Shown: positions 9,495 through 20,100 of the stretch, piece by piece | Layout: each line of letters begins with the position of its first letter | Position numbering within the stretch: the stretch's first letter is position 1 | Assembly (NCBI GenBank): GCA_009602725.1 | Contig: WELB01000253.1 | Location: 23,079 to 45,913 of the forward strand | DNA from: Spirogloea muscicola | Lineage: Eukaryota > Streptophyta > Zygnematophyceae > Spirogloeales > Spirogloeaceae | Direction: 5' to 3' | DNA: 22,835 nt | Notes under the pieces: generated by a model | The model's input: the letters and a program-made list of their open reading frames with translations, nothing else | Told to the model about the DNA's origin: nothing | Database searches by the model: none | Position numbers and translations under genes: made by a program

Positions 9495-11420
9495 TCAGGA
9501 GATGAGCCCGGGCAGGTTACTCTTCTGCCTGAGTCTAGTCTGCTTGGCAATGGGGATGGCGGGTGCTTCGTCGGGTGACAAAGCGTACATCCTGACCGCA
9601 TAGAGCTCCTTCGGGAAGTTCTTCTGCCGCTGTCAAGCACAGCAGCAAACGACGTGAGGATTCAGCGGCAGCATGCTGCATCTCTGAGAGCACGAGTCAG
9701 AGCACAGCCCTTTGATTTCTGCTTAACTGTCTACTGGAGCGAGCAAAGGAGAAGGGTCAGCTAGATTGGTGATTTGGGCCTTGGAGTCTCCAGAAAGGCC
9801 TGACGCGCAGCTGGGAGGGAGCCTCACTCTGACGAGTCTCAGGTGCAGGCCAGACTTCCGGAGGAGGTCGCGCAAGTATGGATCTGACCTTGTCAGACTA
9901 CTGTCCTCCTTGTCCAAGTTGAAGCCTGCAAGGCCTCGTCAGCAAATGAGACCTCTGACAGTGCACGTTGTGGTGCATTGAAGTTGACAAAGAATGATAC
10001 GGGGAAACAGGCTCCCCTTTGGCTGATCACATGGCATGCTTACCCTGGTTTGCGTTGTTCTCTTTCACAACTATGAGCCCCCCCAGTTTGAGTCCAGCCT
10101 GGTCACCATCAAACCCACGCATACTAGCAACTCAGTGTACCATGTGGATTGACATTTCACAGTCTCAGTCTCGCTGAAAGACTGCCAAGGTGGAACATGA
10201 GCAGAAGGCTTCGGCGGTGAGTAAGTGTAAGCTGACGGTGGTGGTGCTACCTGCGCCCGCCTGAAGAAGAGTACAAAGTCATGGTCAGTCAGGTGGCCGA
10301 GACACCACTGCGCCCAAATCACGTCATATCTGCCCGCCTGGGGAGTGAAATCCTGCCACAGAACATCGCAATCCCGCATGCTCATTGGGCAGCCTGTCCC
10401 ATGACAGCATCTCATCAGTCACGCAAGTTCCACAATCTTTCCAAACATCCTCCGGATCTGTAAGCGGCCTGACAGCAAGTGCAACCACCTCGCCGAGTCC
10501 GTCAAGCGCATGAACCTGAAGGGGCAGACAGATAAAGGACACGGCGGGTGTGGTTGTTGGACTCGAGCTCTCCAGAGTATTTCGAGCGGCCGCCAGGAAG
10601 TGATCCACGGGCTCGATGAGGTCCACCTGCCACAAGGCCACAACGACTGCAGACGCCTGAAGCGGGCAGCCCTTGTCCACGGCCCAAGACTCTGACCTCA
10701 TCTATGGTGAATCAGGCAGCAGCTACATAATGGAGCGTACAAGTCGACGGCTCCGGTCACCTCATGGAAGAAGTGGCGCAGCAGGTGCTGCGTGACTCGG
10801 CCCACGCCGGCGCCGCAGTCTGCCACAGCGTGAGGCGGCCACCGCGCCGGCATCAACGGCGGCGCCGTGCCGGCGAGAGCCACGCCGACGACCGCGGCGC
10901 CGCGTCACCAGCTCGGCGGGTGTGGGAGGCTCGGCGATGGAGCCGCCGCTTGGACCTGCAGCCACGAGGCGGCGGCCATCCGCCGTCGAGGCGGCCAGCT
11001 GGGCGCCGAAGGCGTCCCGCAGGAAGGCGGCGCTCTCCGCGATGTCCCGCCCGCTGACGGTGCCGTAGCCCCCCAGCACGCCGTCCACCGACGCCTCCAC
11101 GCCCTGCGCCACAGAAGGAGCCCTGCGAAACGGGTGAGCGCCACCAAAGCGGGCGAGCGCCATGGAACGCACGCCGGCGCCGAGGCCGGCTCTGCGCCCG
11201 GCGGCGGCGAACGAGCGCATGATCGAGCACATCCTCGCCCTGCCGTGATTTCCGCAGACAGCGGAGCTTGTGAAGCTGAGGCGCCGGCTCAGCTTCCTGA
11301 GCTCACCTCCCAGTACTTGACGCCGCGCTCGTACCAGTCGCCGCTGCCGAGCTCCGCGCGCCACATGTCCGCGGGCGTCTCGTAGTGCCGGCCCTCCGAG
11401 TCCACGCCGCCGGCCTCCAT
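9495..11420 (-). CDS. NTMT1: NTMT1-type alpha-N-terminal protein methyltransferase (Xaa-Pro-Lys)
   Basis: A SAM-dependent enzyme (TAE1/NTM1 family) that methylates the alpha-amino group of proteins whose N-terminus, after Met removal, reads X-Pro-Lys/Arg. Exons: 11420-11307, 11103-10956, 10819-10761, 10626-10516, 10352-10251, 10098-10044, 9925-9828, 9629-9495. Total 822 nt, 273 aa; human NTMT1 has 223. The family opening is WYERGVKYWEGVEASVDG, then VLGGYG. The SAM motif is DCGAGVGR (88-95). DFTPQAGRYDVIWAQW (145-160) and LGHLTD follow. Residues matching human Trp136, His140, Asn168, Asp177 and Asp180 are Trp160, His164, Asn192, Asp201 and Asp204, so the enzyme should be active. It has about 25 extra N-terminal residues and a basic C-terminal tail of about 25 residues. 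The ATG is 48 nt downstream (on the minus strand) of a 31-N gap, so a longer N-terminus cannot be excluded. Likely cytosolic or nuclear, since no targeting sequence is seen. Confidence 0.95.
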
Positions 11421-11467
11421 CCAGCCGCCGCAGCCGCCGCCGGCGCCGCCGCGACCGGCCGGCGGCG

Positions 11468-11498
11468 NNNNNNNNNNNNNNNNNNNNNNNNNNNNNNN
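11468..11498. other. Assembly gap, 31 N
   Basis: A run of 31 N flanked by almost pure G/C sequence, just upstream of the NTMT1 start codon. The true gap size is unknown. Confidence 0.99.
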
Positions 11499-13154
11499 GC
11501 GGGGCCCGCCGGCAAGCGCGGGCGGGGGGGCGCGCAGCATGCGGCGCGGGCGCCGGGCCCAGGCCCCAGACGATTCCCGTGACGGTCTGAGGGCGTCCGA
11601 GTCGAAAGGTATTACCATGTTACTTATTTCCCTTGTACCTTGTAGCGCATGCGCCTGTCAACGTCGCCGCCGCAGCGGTAAATGAGATTGGAGTTTGTAC
11701 TGAGTGATGAAGGGCCTGAGTGGCCACGTACAAGGCAAAGGTTCGAAGGGGCCGAAAAAGCATTGAGCAGCTACGAAAGAGCTCGCCCAAAGCAAGCGCA
11801 CATCGACAGATGTACATCACCTGCTGCTAAGCTGGTCCGCTCGCCGTGACTGACAACGCCAGTGTCTTTGTAGTATCACTCTAGTCAGTACCGGCTGATT
11901 GATGTGCCCAAGAGGGAGAGGACAGTGATGACCCCGGTCCTATCGCCTGGCATTCCGCAAAGTCCCATCTGAATTCCTTGTGTCATCGGCATAGCAACAA
12001 TCGGTTCCGACCTTCTTGTGCGGAGCGATCAGTTTCCTTCAACTGATGCACACCAGTGTTCGACCGACCCAATTATGCAATGTGCACCTGGTAGCTCAGC
12101 CCTCTGAGGCACAGCGTGTTGCAATCGCTGCCAAGTAACAAGTGCATAACAGAGCTTGTCGTGATCGTGTAGTAGAGCAAGACTTGAGAGCAGATTGGTT
12201 GTGCAGCCGGGGGGTCACACCCTGTGGAAATACTAGCTTGTGTGACAGCTCGTGACAGTGGTGAGCCTGGCAAGGACCAGTAGCAAAGTTGGGGCACTGA
12301 CATGCTGGCATGCTAGGATGGGACAGAAATGAGGAAGCTGGACAAGGCGGGTGGGTCAATTGATGGTCGCTAAGAACCTGTGCAGTGACAGAGTCGTCTT
12401 GCTTAAGATCATCGTGATGCGATGCATTCTTCCCTGCCCAGGAAGAACCGTGTCGGAGGAGCCACCGTGTCATGAGGCTGCTCAGATGGGCTCCACTTGC
12501 CGCCTCTGTGACCAGCAAGCGCCATCAAGGAGAAGTTGCAGTGAAGGCCGCAGCACGCAGCACCCATCACTCGTGGCAGGTGAAGCACTTGACGGAGCAA
12601 CCGAGCGTGCGGGGCGTCAATCTCGCCTTGCTCCCAGCCTGCAGTGAGAGGAATATTAGAAGGCCATCTCCTGACTTATTTCCAGAATGAGCTAGTCATC
12701 ATCAACAACACAGCTGGGCATAGTGCTGCATTTGCAAGCTCCACCTATCTGCCCATTAATAGGCTTTGGCAATCAAGAGCGAGCCGCGCAGAAGGGCATT
12801 CTCCTAGCTTGCAAATTGCGGCAGCACACACTGCTTGGATACCACTGACAATGAAACTGCACCTTTAGCATGTCAGTCACAAAGCGCATGTCAAGACGCC
12901 CTTCTTCCTCTACGATAGGGCGGGCAGCCGTAAGTAATCAGTCTGCGGAGATGCCAAACCTTTGCCACACCATTGAAGGACCCGTTGCTTGCTGCAGGCT
13001 TCCAGGTTTACGAGCAAGGCCCTTAGGGTGACACTGGTCGCCCGTATCTCAGGTGCTCAAGTCTGAGCCTTCCTGTGCTTCTCAACGTAACCCTGGCATT
13101 CCAAACACAGGCATCAACGCCTCGCGTCACTTTGCAACAATAGAAGACCTCTGT

Positions 13155-13190
13155 GCAACTTCCTCATCTTGTGTCACAAGATGAGGTTGC
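13155..13190. repeat. Near-perfect hairpin, 12-bp stem with 1-nt loop plus 4-bp extension
   Basis: Left arm cctcatcttgtg (13162-13173), a single t, then the exact reverse complement cacaagatgagg (13175-13186). The stem extends by four pairs, gcaa (13155-13158) with ttgc (13187-13190), across a 3-nt bulge. It lies about 130 bp beyond the stop codon of the minus-strand SURP/CCCH gene, so probably in or near its 3' UTR. There is no following T-run that would suggest a pol III or bacterial-type terminator. Confidence 0.8.
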
Positions 13191-13315
13191 ACGAGCAAGC
13201 CATTGCTTGCCGGGAAGCACAGGTTGCCAGCAATTCGAAACGGCCAAGTATCCGCTGCTCTCAAGTTGCAGAAGGTCTCGCATCCCTAGAGGAATGCCGA
13301 ACAGACAAGTTGCTC

Positions 13316-16300
13316 TTACTGTCTAGTGAGAGAATAAGAGTGTACCTTGACAAGCTTTGCCATTTTGTCCTTCTGAGCACTGGTGAAGAAGGCTTGCACT
13401 TGGTGAGAGGACTGCGGCACTTGATGAGGCTGTAATGCACCCACGACTTTGTCCACAGCCTTCTTCGCGACCAGCTTGAAGCCCTCTTTGGTCAAGCGCT
13501 TCTCCTTCCACGCTGACTTGAGCTCCTCCTTCACCCATTCAGCAATGGCAACTCGAAGCAAGTGGGCCCCCTTGCTCTCCTTTCTGACAGGCTCTGCCAT
13601 CTCAACATCCACTACTTGCAACCTCTTTTCCGTCTCTTTGGTGCTCATTGTTCTGGCAGGCTCCAAACGGTCAATCCCCTCTGACAGACCAGCATCATCT
13701 CCGTGGACTGCCACCGTCGTCGCTGGAGGATCTTCTTCAAAATGGCTGCTGCCATTCAGGCGTCCACCATTGCCAGCACCCTGAGGTACGATTAGAGCCT
13801 GTGATCCAGTCACGTGGGTAGCCTGGGCCTCCGCAACTGCCCAAGGCCTGGAGTCCTGCTGCTCTGGTCGACTCTCCACAGCCGCCGACTGCAAGCGCCC
13901 CTCCTCGCTCGCTGCGTCGCGGCCAGAAGTTGCATGCATGCGTCCTGCTGGGCTTGGGGGCTGCCCCGAATCGCTGTGCCAAACTGGCAGACAGTCCTGC
14001 CAGCCACTGTTGGTGCCCGAGGTCAGGGGCTGTAGGCCTGCATCTGTGTGCTGCTGGTGCTGCTGCTGAGCTTGCCTGGTGTGAGGAGTGCCGCTGAGCC
14101 CTGCGCTTGAGCCGGCCAGCCTATTGTGGTCCGCAGCAGCCAATGCGCGACGCTCATCTGAGGTCACGCCCTGCGACCCCTGCTCCTTGAGACCCACGCC
14201 ACCACGTCCCGGGATGCCCTCCAGCGGACCAGGGGATGTGCTCCGGGCATGTGAGGACGGGGTGGGCTCCAAGGAGGGCGACCAGCTGCCGAGTTGAGCA
14301 CGGCGCAGTACGGCGCCACCAGGTTCTCTGCCAACGAGCCTCGGTTCCGCCTTTGCTGCAGCCATGGCAGGGGGTTCTAGAAGCCCATCAGCTCGCCTTC
14401 TTGCTTCTCTCAATCTAGGCGAGGCGGAGGGATCACGCCGGCCATCATCCACATGTGGAGGGCCTTCAGGAGGCGAGCGATTGCGGTGGTACCACTCATC
14501 ACCCTCTGCCCTCCCGGCTGCATGTCCTCCGTGTCTTCCCTGAGATAAGTACGGTCCTCTTCTCGTCGACGTTGTGTCAGACTCTTGGGCCCGCCCTGCA
14601 TCGTATCTGTCCCTGCCTGCTTCAGGACCTTGTGCCACATCGCTTGTTCGAGTGTGCAGAAACTTGCAGCTGTCGCCCCTGGCGCAGTGTCCTCTGGCAA
14701 AGTGGAAGCAGGCATTAACCCGGCTCCCTCTGCTGTCCCGAGGACCTCTCCCGCCACCATCCCTGTCTACAGGCTGCCATGTCCCCCTCTGCAGTGGTTC
14801 ACGCCTGTCGCCCTCCCTGCCTCTGCTGACGTGCATCTGTGGTGAAGAGGAGCGGTCCCTCCTACTTCTAGGAGAGTGCCTGACAAGGACAGTGTGAAGC
14901 TCCATGAAAATTGTTAGATTGAGGAGGCAGTAGTCAGAAATGACAGCAGAAAAACAGCAACCCGAGAGTTATTCACTTGCACTCAAAGGTGACAACCATG
15001 GCCAGGATCCTGGAAGCTGACCTCCAGTCGGGCGACCTCCTGTGCCGGTTGGCCGGCAAAGGGCTCCTCGACGTCCGTGGCCACGGTCCCTGATTCCGCC
15101 TGCCATCCTTCCTCCTCCCAGGAGAGCCGAGGTCGCTGTCACTGTCGTCGCCACCCGGCCTTTGGAGCCTCCCAAACTCGTCTACGGCAGCCTGCTTCTC
15201 CATCTCCTCCTTGTGACCGTCGGTACGGCCGCCACCAGCGCCCCTGCTCGAGTCCTTGCCGTCAGAGGGCCTGGGCCTTGGTCCTGCCAAGTCCACCTTG
15301 TCAGCCCTACCCAACGCCTCCTCCTCACCGGGCTTGCCTTGAGCCCTCCGAGGCAACTGCTCATACTGCCATGTCCGAGTCGAACTCGTCCTCTCTGGGT
15401 TGGACCTATCAGGCTCCTGCTTCCTCTCAGAAGGGAGCGCGTCTGCAGCGACAGTTTCAGGAGCCGGTTGAGCGCTGGCCGCCTGGTCTGCTCCGACCTC
15501 CTCCATGGCAGGCCTGTCGAAGCCAGTCTTTCGCCTGCCTGCAGTACCCGACCACGTCAAAGATGGCAATGAGCTCCAGAGGCAGCGCCGCAGTCAGCAG
15601 TGGGCGCACTCCAGAGTCAAATGCAGCTGACAGCCTCACTACGATCCTGTCGAATGCAATTCAGCCCAGTCCTGAGGTCTGGTTGTCGGCCTGCTTCACG
15701 GGCCCTGGACCGCTGCAGACCCCGCACATATAGGCCTCGTGATGTAATCAGCGCAGAAGTAACACACCCGGCCGCGGAGGTGGAGGCGATCGTTCGTCCA
15801 ATGAATTTGACAGGGGAAGAAGCTCGCTGGGAGGAGGAGGGGCAGCAGGTTGCTGCTTGCGAGCAACCGCAAAACCCTCGCCAGCCTCTCCTCTGCCGTC
15901 ACGCTCTTCCCCTGTCCCGGGCACAGCTGCGGCAGAAGTTGGCCTGGTACTACTGCTGAATTTTGCAGCAGGGCCAGGCAAGCTGGACGGTGCCGATGCT
16001 CTGTCAAGGTTGTTGGGGAGCTGGACATTGGGTGCACTTGGCCGGTGTTGAGCCGCATCATCTGACAGCAGGGAAGCGGGAAGCACTGATCTCAAGCTCT
16101 GTTGTCAGGACAGATGCGCTCTTGCAGTTCTCGCGGGTGCCCAGCTGAGAGAAGAGAGGTTTGCATCAAAGGTGGCCAGTCGCTCGAGTTGGCCAACGTG
16201 CTCAAGCTCAAGCTCTGCGCGCTCCAGTGAGAGGAAGCACTCTGACTTGCATGACCCAGATGAGAGCGCAAAGTGACATCTTTGACAACCTCCTCTGCAC

Positions 16301-17015
16301 GGCAGCAGCGACCTCTTCCTCACCTTCTACATTGCCATCATCAGAGCTTGCAGGCGACATGGGTTCCTCCTCCTGGGACTGCAAAGTCGGCAGACTCCCC
16401 TGGGACGGCACGAGCCCCCTGGCACCGGGCACGGCGTCGACGGCCTGGACCTGCTCCCGCAGCTGCGCCTTCTTCCACTCGTAGAAGTGGCAGCCCACGT
16501 CGGCGTCCGACCCGGGATCGCCGCCAAACAGGAAGGCGAACTTGGGATCCCCAGCCTGGCATGGCGGGCCACAGCGCCAGTCGCCGTCAGCGCCGCCGGC
16601 TGGAAGCGCGTGCCGGCAACGCATTGCCAAGCCCAGCTCTCGTCGCAGAGACAATGCAGGTGCTTCTCCAGCTGCGCCCCCAGCTCCCGGCGAGGGGCGG
16701 TGCCGTCGCGCTCGCCGTCCACAGCGAGGTGCGAGAGCTGAGGCCAGCTGCAGCAGCGCGACGGCCGGTCCTGGTGCTGCGGGCGCTGGCGCGCCGGAGC
16801 AGCGGCGGCGGCTGCGGCGGCGGCGGTGGCGGGCGCACCTGCTTGGCGCGGGCCATGTCCTCGAACTGGGGGCCGTTGCGGGCGACGAAGGCCGCCANAG
16901 CACCAGCGCTGGGGCGCTGGGCCGCGTCCTGGCCGCTGGCGTGCCCGGTCGAAAGAAAATCCACTATTGACAAAAACAGTCGTCCGAGCAACCCGCCAGA
17001 TATAGAAATAGGCAA
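13316..17015 (-). CDS. SURP domain / CCCH zinc finger / SRI-like domain protein, probable RNA-processing factor
   Basis: Model exons: 17015(start unsure)-16839, 16555-16324, 16061-15768, 15538-15022, 14879-13316; about 927 aa, all junction phases consistent. The SURP module spans exons 1-2: AAFVARNGPQFEDMARAKQ joined to AGDPKFAFLFGG, closest to CHERP-type SURP. Then come a Pro/Ser-rich disordered stretch, RRKTGFDRPAMEE, an acidic and RS-rich part, and one C-x7-C-x5-C-x3-H finger (CFHFARGHCARGDSCKFLH, residues 464-482, DNA 14710-14654). A low-complexity region follows, then a helical C-terminus (847-927) with WVKEELKSAWKEKRLTKEGF, as in plant CCCH proteins of the C3H38/C3H55 kind. It is inferred to bind RNA in pre-mRNA processing or coupling to RNA polymerase II. 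Alternative: two genes, with the CCCH part starting at ATG 15506 (682 aa). The last two exons are very secure, the SURP exons secure as exons, and their union is the uncertain part. The base at 16898 is ambiguous. Confidence 0.72.
14654..14710 (-). other. CCCH (C3H1) zinc finger coding segment
   Basis: Encodes Cys-x7-Cys-x5-Cys-x3-His, the spacing of RNA-binding C3H1 fingers, with aromatic and basic residues between the ligands. It is the only such finger in the protein. Confidence 0.9.
16780..16838. repeat. GCC/CGG-type triplet-rich tract in the intron splitting the SURP domain
   Basis: A run of imperfect ggc/gcg triplets next to the donor site of the 283-bp intron 16556-16838. It produces long artificial Ala/Pro/Gly frames on both strands. 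Confidence 0.6.
16898..16898. other. Ambiguous base (n) in SURP exon
   Basis: The codon reads NTG on the minus strand, just before GCGGCCTTCGTC. CTG (Leu) would fit the SURP consensus, which suggests a simple ambiguous call rather than an indel. Confidence 0.9.
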
Positions 17016-17174
17016 ACTCTACGGAGGGTGTCGGCCGAAGCGGCGTGCCCGACGGCGGGCTCCGTCGGAGAGCGGCCCTCCACACGACTGGTGCCTGGCT
17101 AGGTATCAGCCAGCACTTGATTCTTCGCGCCCACGTAGCCGGCCCCTTTGTCGCTGGTCCTGCACACCCGGCCC
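17016..17174. promoter_or_regulatory. Divergent intergenic region between SURP/CCCH gene and aminotransferase gene
   Basis: About 160 bp separate the candidate start at 17015 (minus) from the ATG at 17175 (plus), so the two genes probably share a compact bidirectional promoter. No TATA box was recognised. The exact width depends on the unresolved minus-strand start. Confidence 0.4.
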
Positions 17175-20100
17175 ATGGCCGCTCTGGCCCCGGGCGTTCT
17201 CCCCGCAGCCGCCGTCGCCGCCTCCGCCGCCAGGCGCCTGACGGCGCCGCAGCCGCGGCGGATCGCCGTACGCGCGGCCGTGCGCCCTGATCGGGCCCCG
17301 CGCTCGACGGCCCGTGTGGCGGAAGCTGTGCCGTCGCCAGGGACCATGGCGGCTACGGCCACAGCGTCACGCAGAGTGCTGGCCACCGACGAACCCTGCA
17401 TCGTCCAGGTAGGCCGGCTCCGGACACCGGCGCCCTGCCGTCCCCTTACTTAATTCCAATATTCGCTCCGTCCGGCGGCCCAGGGCCTGTCGCCTGCGGT
17501 GTCGATCAGGTGACAGAGCAGTCATTGTGGTGTCACCGAGTCGCAGCAATGAGGGCCGCTTGAGGAAGAGGTGGAAGATATATCTTTGCAAGCTGAGAGG
17601 CTCTCGCAGTATGTCAGCTGCAGAGCAGAGACCTTGGAAAGTATGAGCAAGATCAGAACCGAGAGGCAGCTGCCAGCGGGCCTTACAAGTAGCACTGATG
17701 ATCACATTAAGAACGTTGATCAATCTGAGGCCTACAATATACGGGAACCAGTCCTCATCTCTGACTTCATTGCTCTGGCGTGCGAAATGGTGACGATGTC
17801 GACAGAGGTCTAAGCAAGGTCCTCCTGCGGAAGAGGCCAAACAGCAGAAAAGTTGGTCAGCAATGCATTCATGACCTTTGCTGTTTTGTGTAATTCTCGG
17901 CATGCAGATGCAGGAGCTTCTACGAGGAGCCACTGATGTTATCTCCCTTGCCCAGGTACAGCTGACAATGACATACTACGGGAGTTGCCAAGTTGTGCAT
18001 CCCACAGGCAGCTGGCTCATGATGAAAGGATCTGGCAGCATGGCCCGCTGCTTCTGACAGACAGGAGGCAGAGGCCGATGGTTGCTGACTTACTCACAGC
18101 CTCTGTTGATCTGGTGGTGTGAAGGGCATAGTGCACTGGGCACCTCCAACAGAAGCATTGCAGGAGGCAAAAGAGGCTGTTTTCAAGCCAAGTGTCAGTG
18201 GCTATGCTGCTGATGACGGCATCCCCGAACTGAAGGCTGCCTTGCTGAAGAAGGTCCTCCACCTCCCCAGATGAAGATCATAAATTATGTAGCCTGCACA
18301 GCAGCCATCACCATGTAGCCTGTCCAGAGCATTGGTGATGGTTGCCTAGAAGCCAGCAGCCACAAGCTCGGAACGCACTGTTTCAGAGCAGATACACCGC
18401 TTGACCATGCAGGTGTATGCCCCAGCAAGATGAGGTTCACGACTTGTTGCATCTGTGACATTGATCAGATCAAAGAGGAAAACAATCTGGTGGACTCATC
18501 CATCATGGTCACAGCGGGAGCCAACCAGGTGACTTTGCGCGCTTGTGATGGTTGCACTGAGGACCTGGCCGTCATCATGTCTCCCGCATGTCTGCTCTGA
18601 GAGATGGTCGTCAGCACCGGGGGTGCTCTCGTCCAACATATTTGTCCTCTACTTCCAGTAATGACTATTTATTCACTCTTAGCTTGCAGTACGTTGTATT
18701 TGCATGGTGTGTCAGCTCCAAATCTCATGGAGGGCTATCGTAGAGGTCTCAATGTAGAAGGAAGTATCATCAGCTCCAAGGATAGTCGTTCCGACCAGGG
18801 CAAATTTGCCACGTTTAGCCTGCTTCTGCAGGCTTTCACCAATGTGGTGCTTGCGACGTGCGATGCAGAAGACGCTGTCGTCCTCTTTGTTCCATACTAC
18901 TTCAATCACCTGATGGCATTTCACATGAGTGGCACCAAGAACATAGTCTATGGCCAGTGCGATCCTGACCTTCATCCAGATGCAGGTATTGCCATTTCAG
19001 CAAGTGAGAGCAGCTTGCTGTCACAGATTTTAGTGTGCATATGTGTTTCTCTTCTTGCATTGTCCTCTTTGCTTTCAATTTTCTTGAGGCTGTCATTACA
19101 AATTGGCGCCATCACTATCACAGACTGGCTGGAGGAAGCCTTATCTGGAAAACAGGGTGGATTGATACCAAAGGTGGTCGTTGTTATTAACCCTGGAAAC
19201 CCCACCGGCACATATTTGCCTGGACCGCTCTTGAAGGTACTACAAGGCACCTCATGGAGTCTCTCTAGGACACGTCAAGCTCTGACTCCATGGATCTGTC
19301 TTGTTCACGTCAGCAACTCATTCTCATGTGGAGTGACTCATATGCCTCTCCTTCATTGAGGACCCTTTCTTGCAAATTCCTCTGCCCTACTTCAGTTTGC
19401 GTGCTTGTCTCGAAAGTAGAGCGCCACTGTAGTACCTCTCTGGGAACCTGTCTGGTGTTCATGGTCTTCTCTTGCCTTTGTCCACTTTCAGAGAATCTCA
19501 GGCATCTGCAAAGCAGCAGGCTCTTGGCTTGTGGTGGACAACACGTACGAGTGAGTTGCTCTCCTGACCAGCTTTGGCATCAGAAGCAGGCCTGTTCACT
19601 CCAGCAGAACGTTGCAAAGGTGTTAGAGAGAGTCATGCTGGAGGAATGTCAATGCCTGGAGGCATTCTGATGCCTGACGTTACTCCGAGCGAACAATGCG
19701 AGTACTTCTCCCCTCGCAGCTACCAGCACCTCATGTGTCCTGAAGCATTCGAGGACTCATGCAGGATTAAATCTTGCAGGTACTTTATGTATAGAGGTCT
19801 GCAACATGAGTGCGTGGAAGGTGATCATGTCATCAATATATTCTCTTTCTCCAAAGCATACGGGATGATGGGCTGGCGAGTAGGTTACGTAAGTGCCGCA
19901 CATCATATTGCCCATGTACCTGGTCACTCATTTCGTATGTGAGACAGGCAGCTAAGCTTTCCATGTCCAGCATGTCCGGTGGCCTGCACATGGCGATTGT
20001 CGCATGCGAAATACGAGTCCAGCTACCTGCAGCTCACTCTTGACTTGTTCCAAGGTTGGCCAGATTGCATACCCTTCGGCACAGCATTCGAACATTGGCA

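Larger units (their letters stand above)
11421..13315. other. 1.9-kb gene-free stretch upstream of NTMT1
   Basis: The first 160 bp are extremely GC-rich (NTMT1 5' region and gap). From about 11600 composition is ordinary. Frames of up to 140 codons exist on both strands, but none matches a family or shows a chain of plausible exons. The right end should hold the 3' UTR of the minus-strand SURP/CCCH gene, and a hairpin lies at 13155-13190. No tRNA or snRNA was recognised. Confidence 0.5.

Noticed and set aside
11289-11618. Longer NTMT1 N-terminus read through the N gap from ATG 11618
   Set aside because: The frame across 31 N is arbitrary. The ATG at 11420 gives a sensible start before the family's conserved region.
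12351-12647. 98-codon plus-strand frame in the gene-free stretch
   Set aside because: Cys-rich and without family resemblance, splice context or an overlapping conserved exon; likely chance.
15457-15639. Minus-strand frame with IFDVVGYCRQAKDWLRQ, which could be the end of a separate SURP gene
   Set aside because: It has a helical look and loosely recalls the CHERP CID start, but I could find no following CID exons, and the model that skips it keeps phase. Kept only as an argument for the two-gene alternative.
15042-15733. Plus-strand frames of 176-218 codons
   Set aside because: Antisense to the CCCH gene's coding exon; composition is the complement of its RS/Pro-rich sequence and there is no family match.
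17571-17813. 80-codon plus-strand frame within aminotransferase intron 1
   Set aside because: It lies between exons whose phases join directly and which match the family without it.
18604-19359. 251-codon plus-strand frame in the aminotransferase
   Set aside because: It reads through introns flanking the exons at 18832-18985 and 19124-19236; the family alignment requires those introns to be removed.
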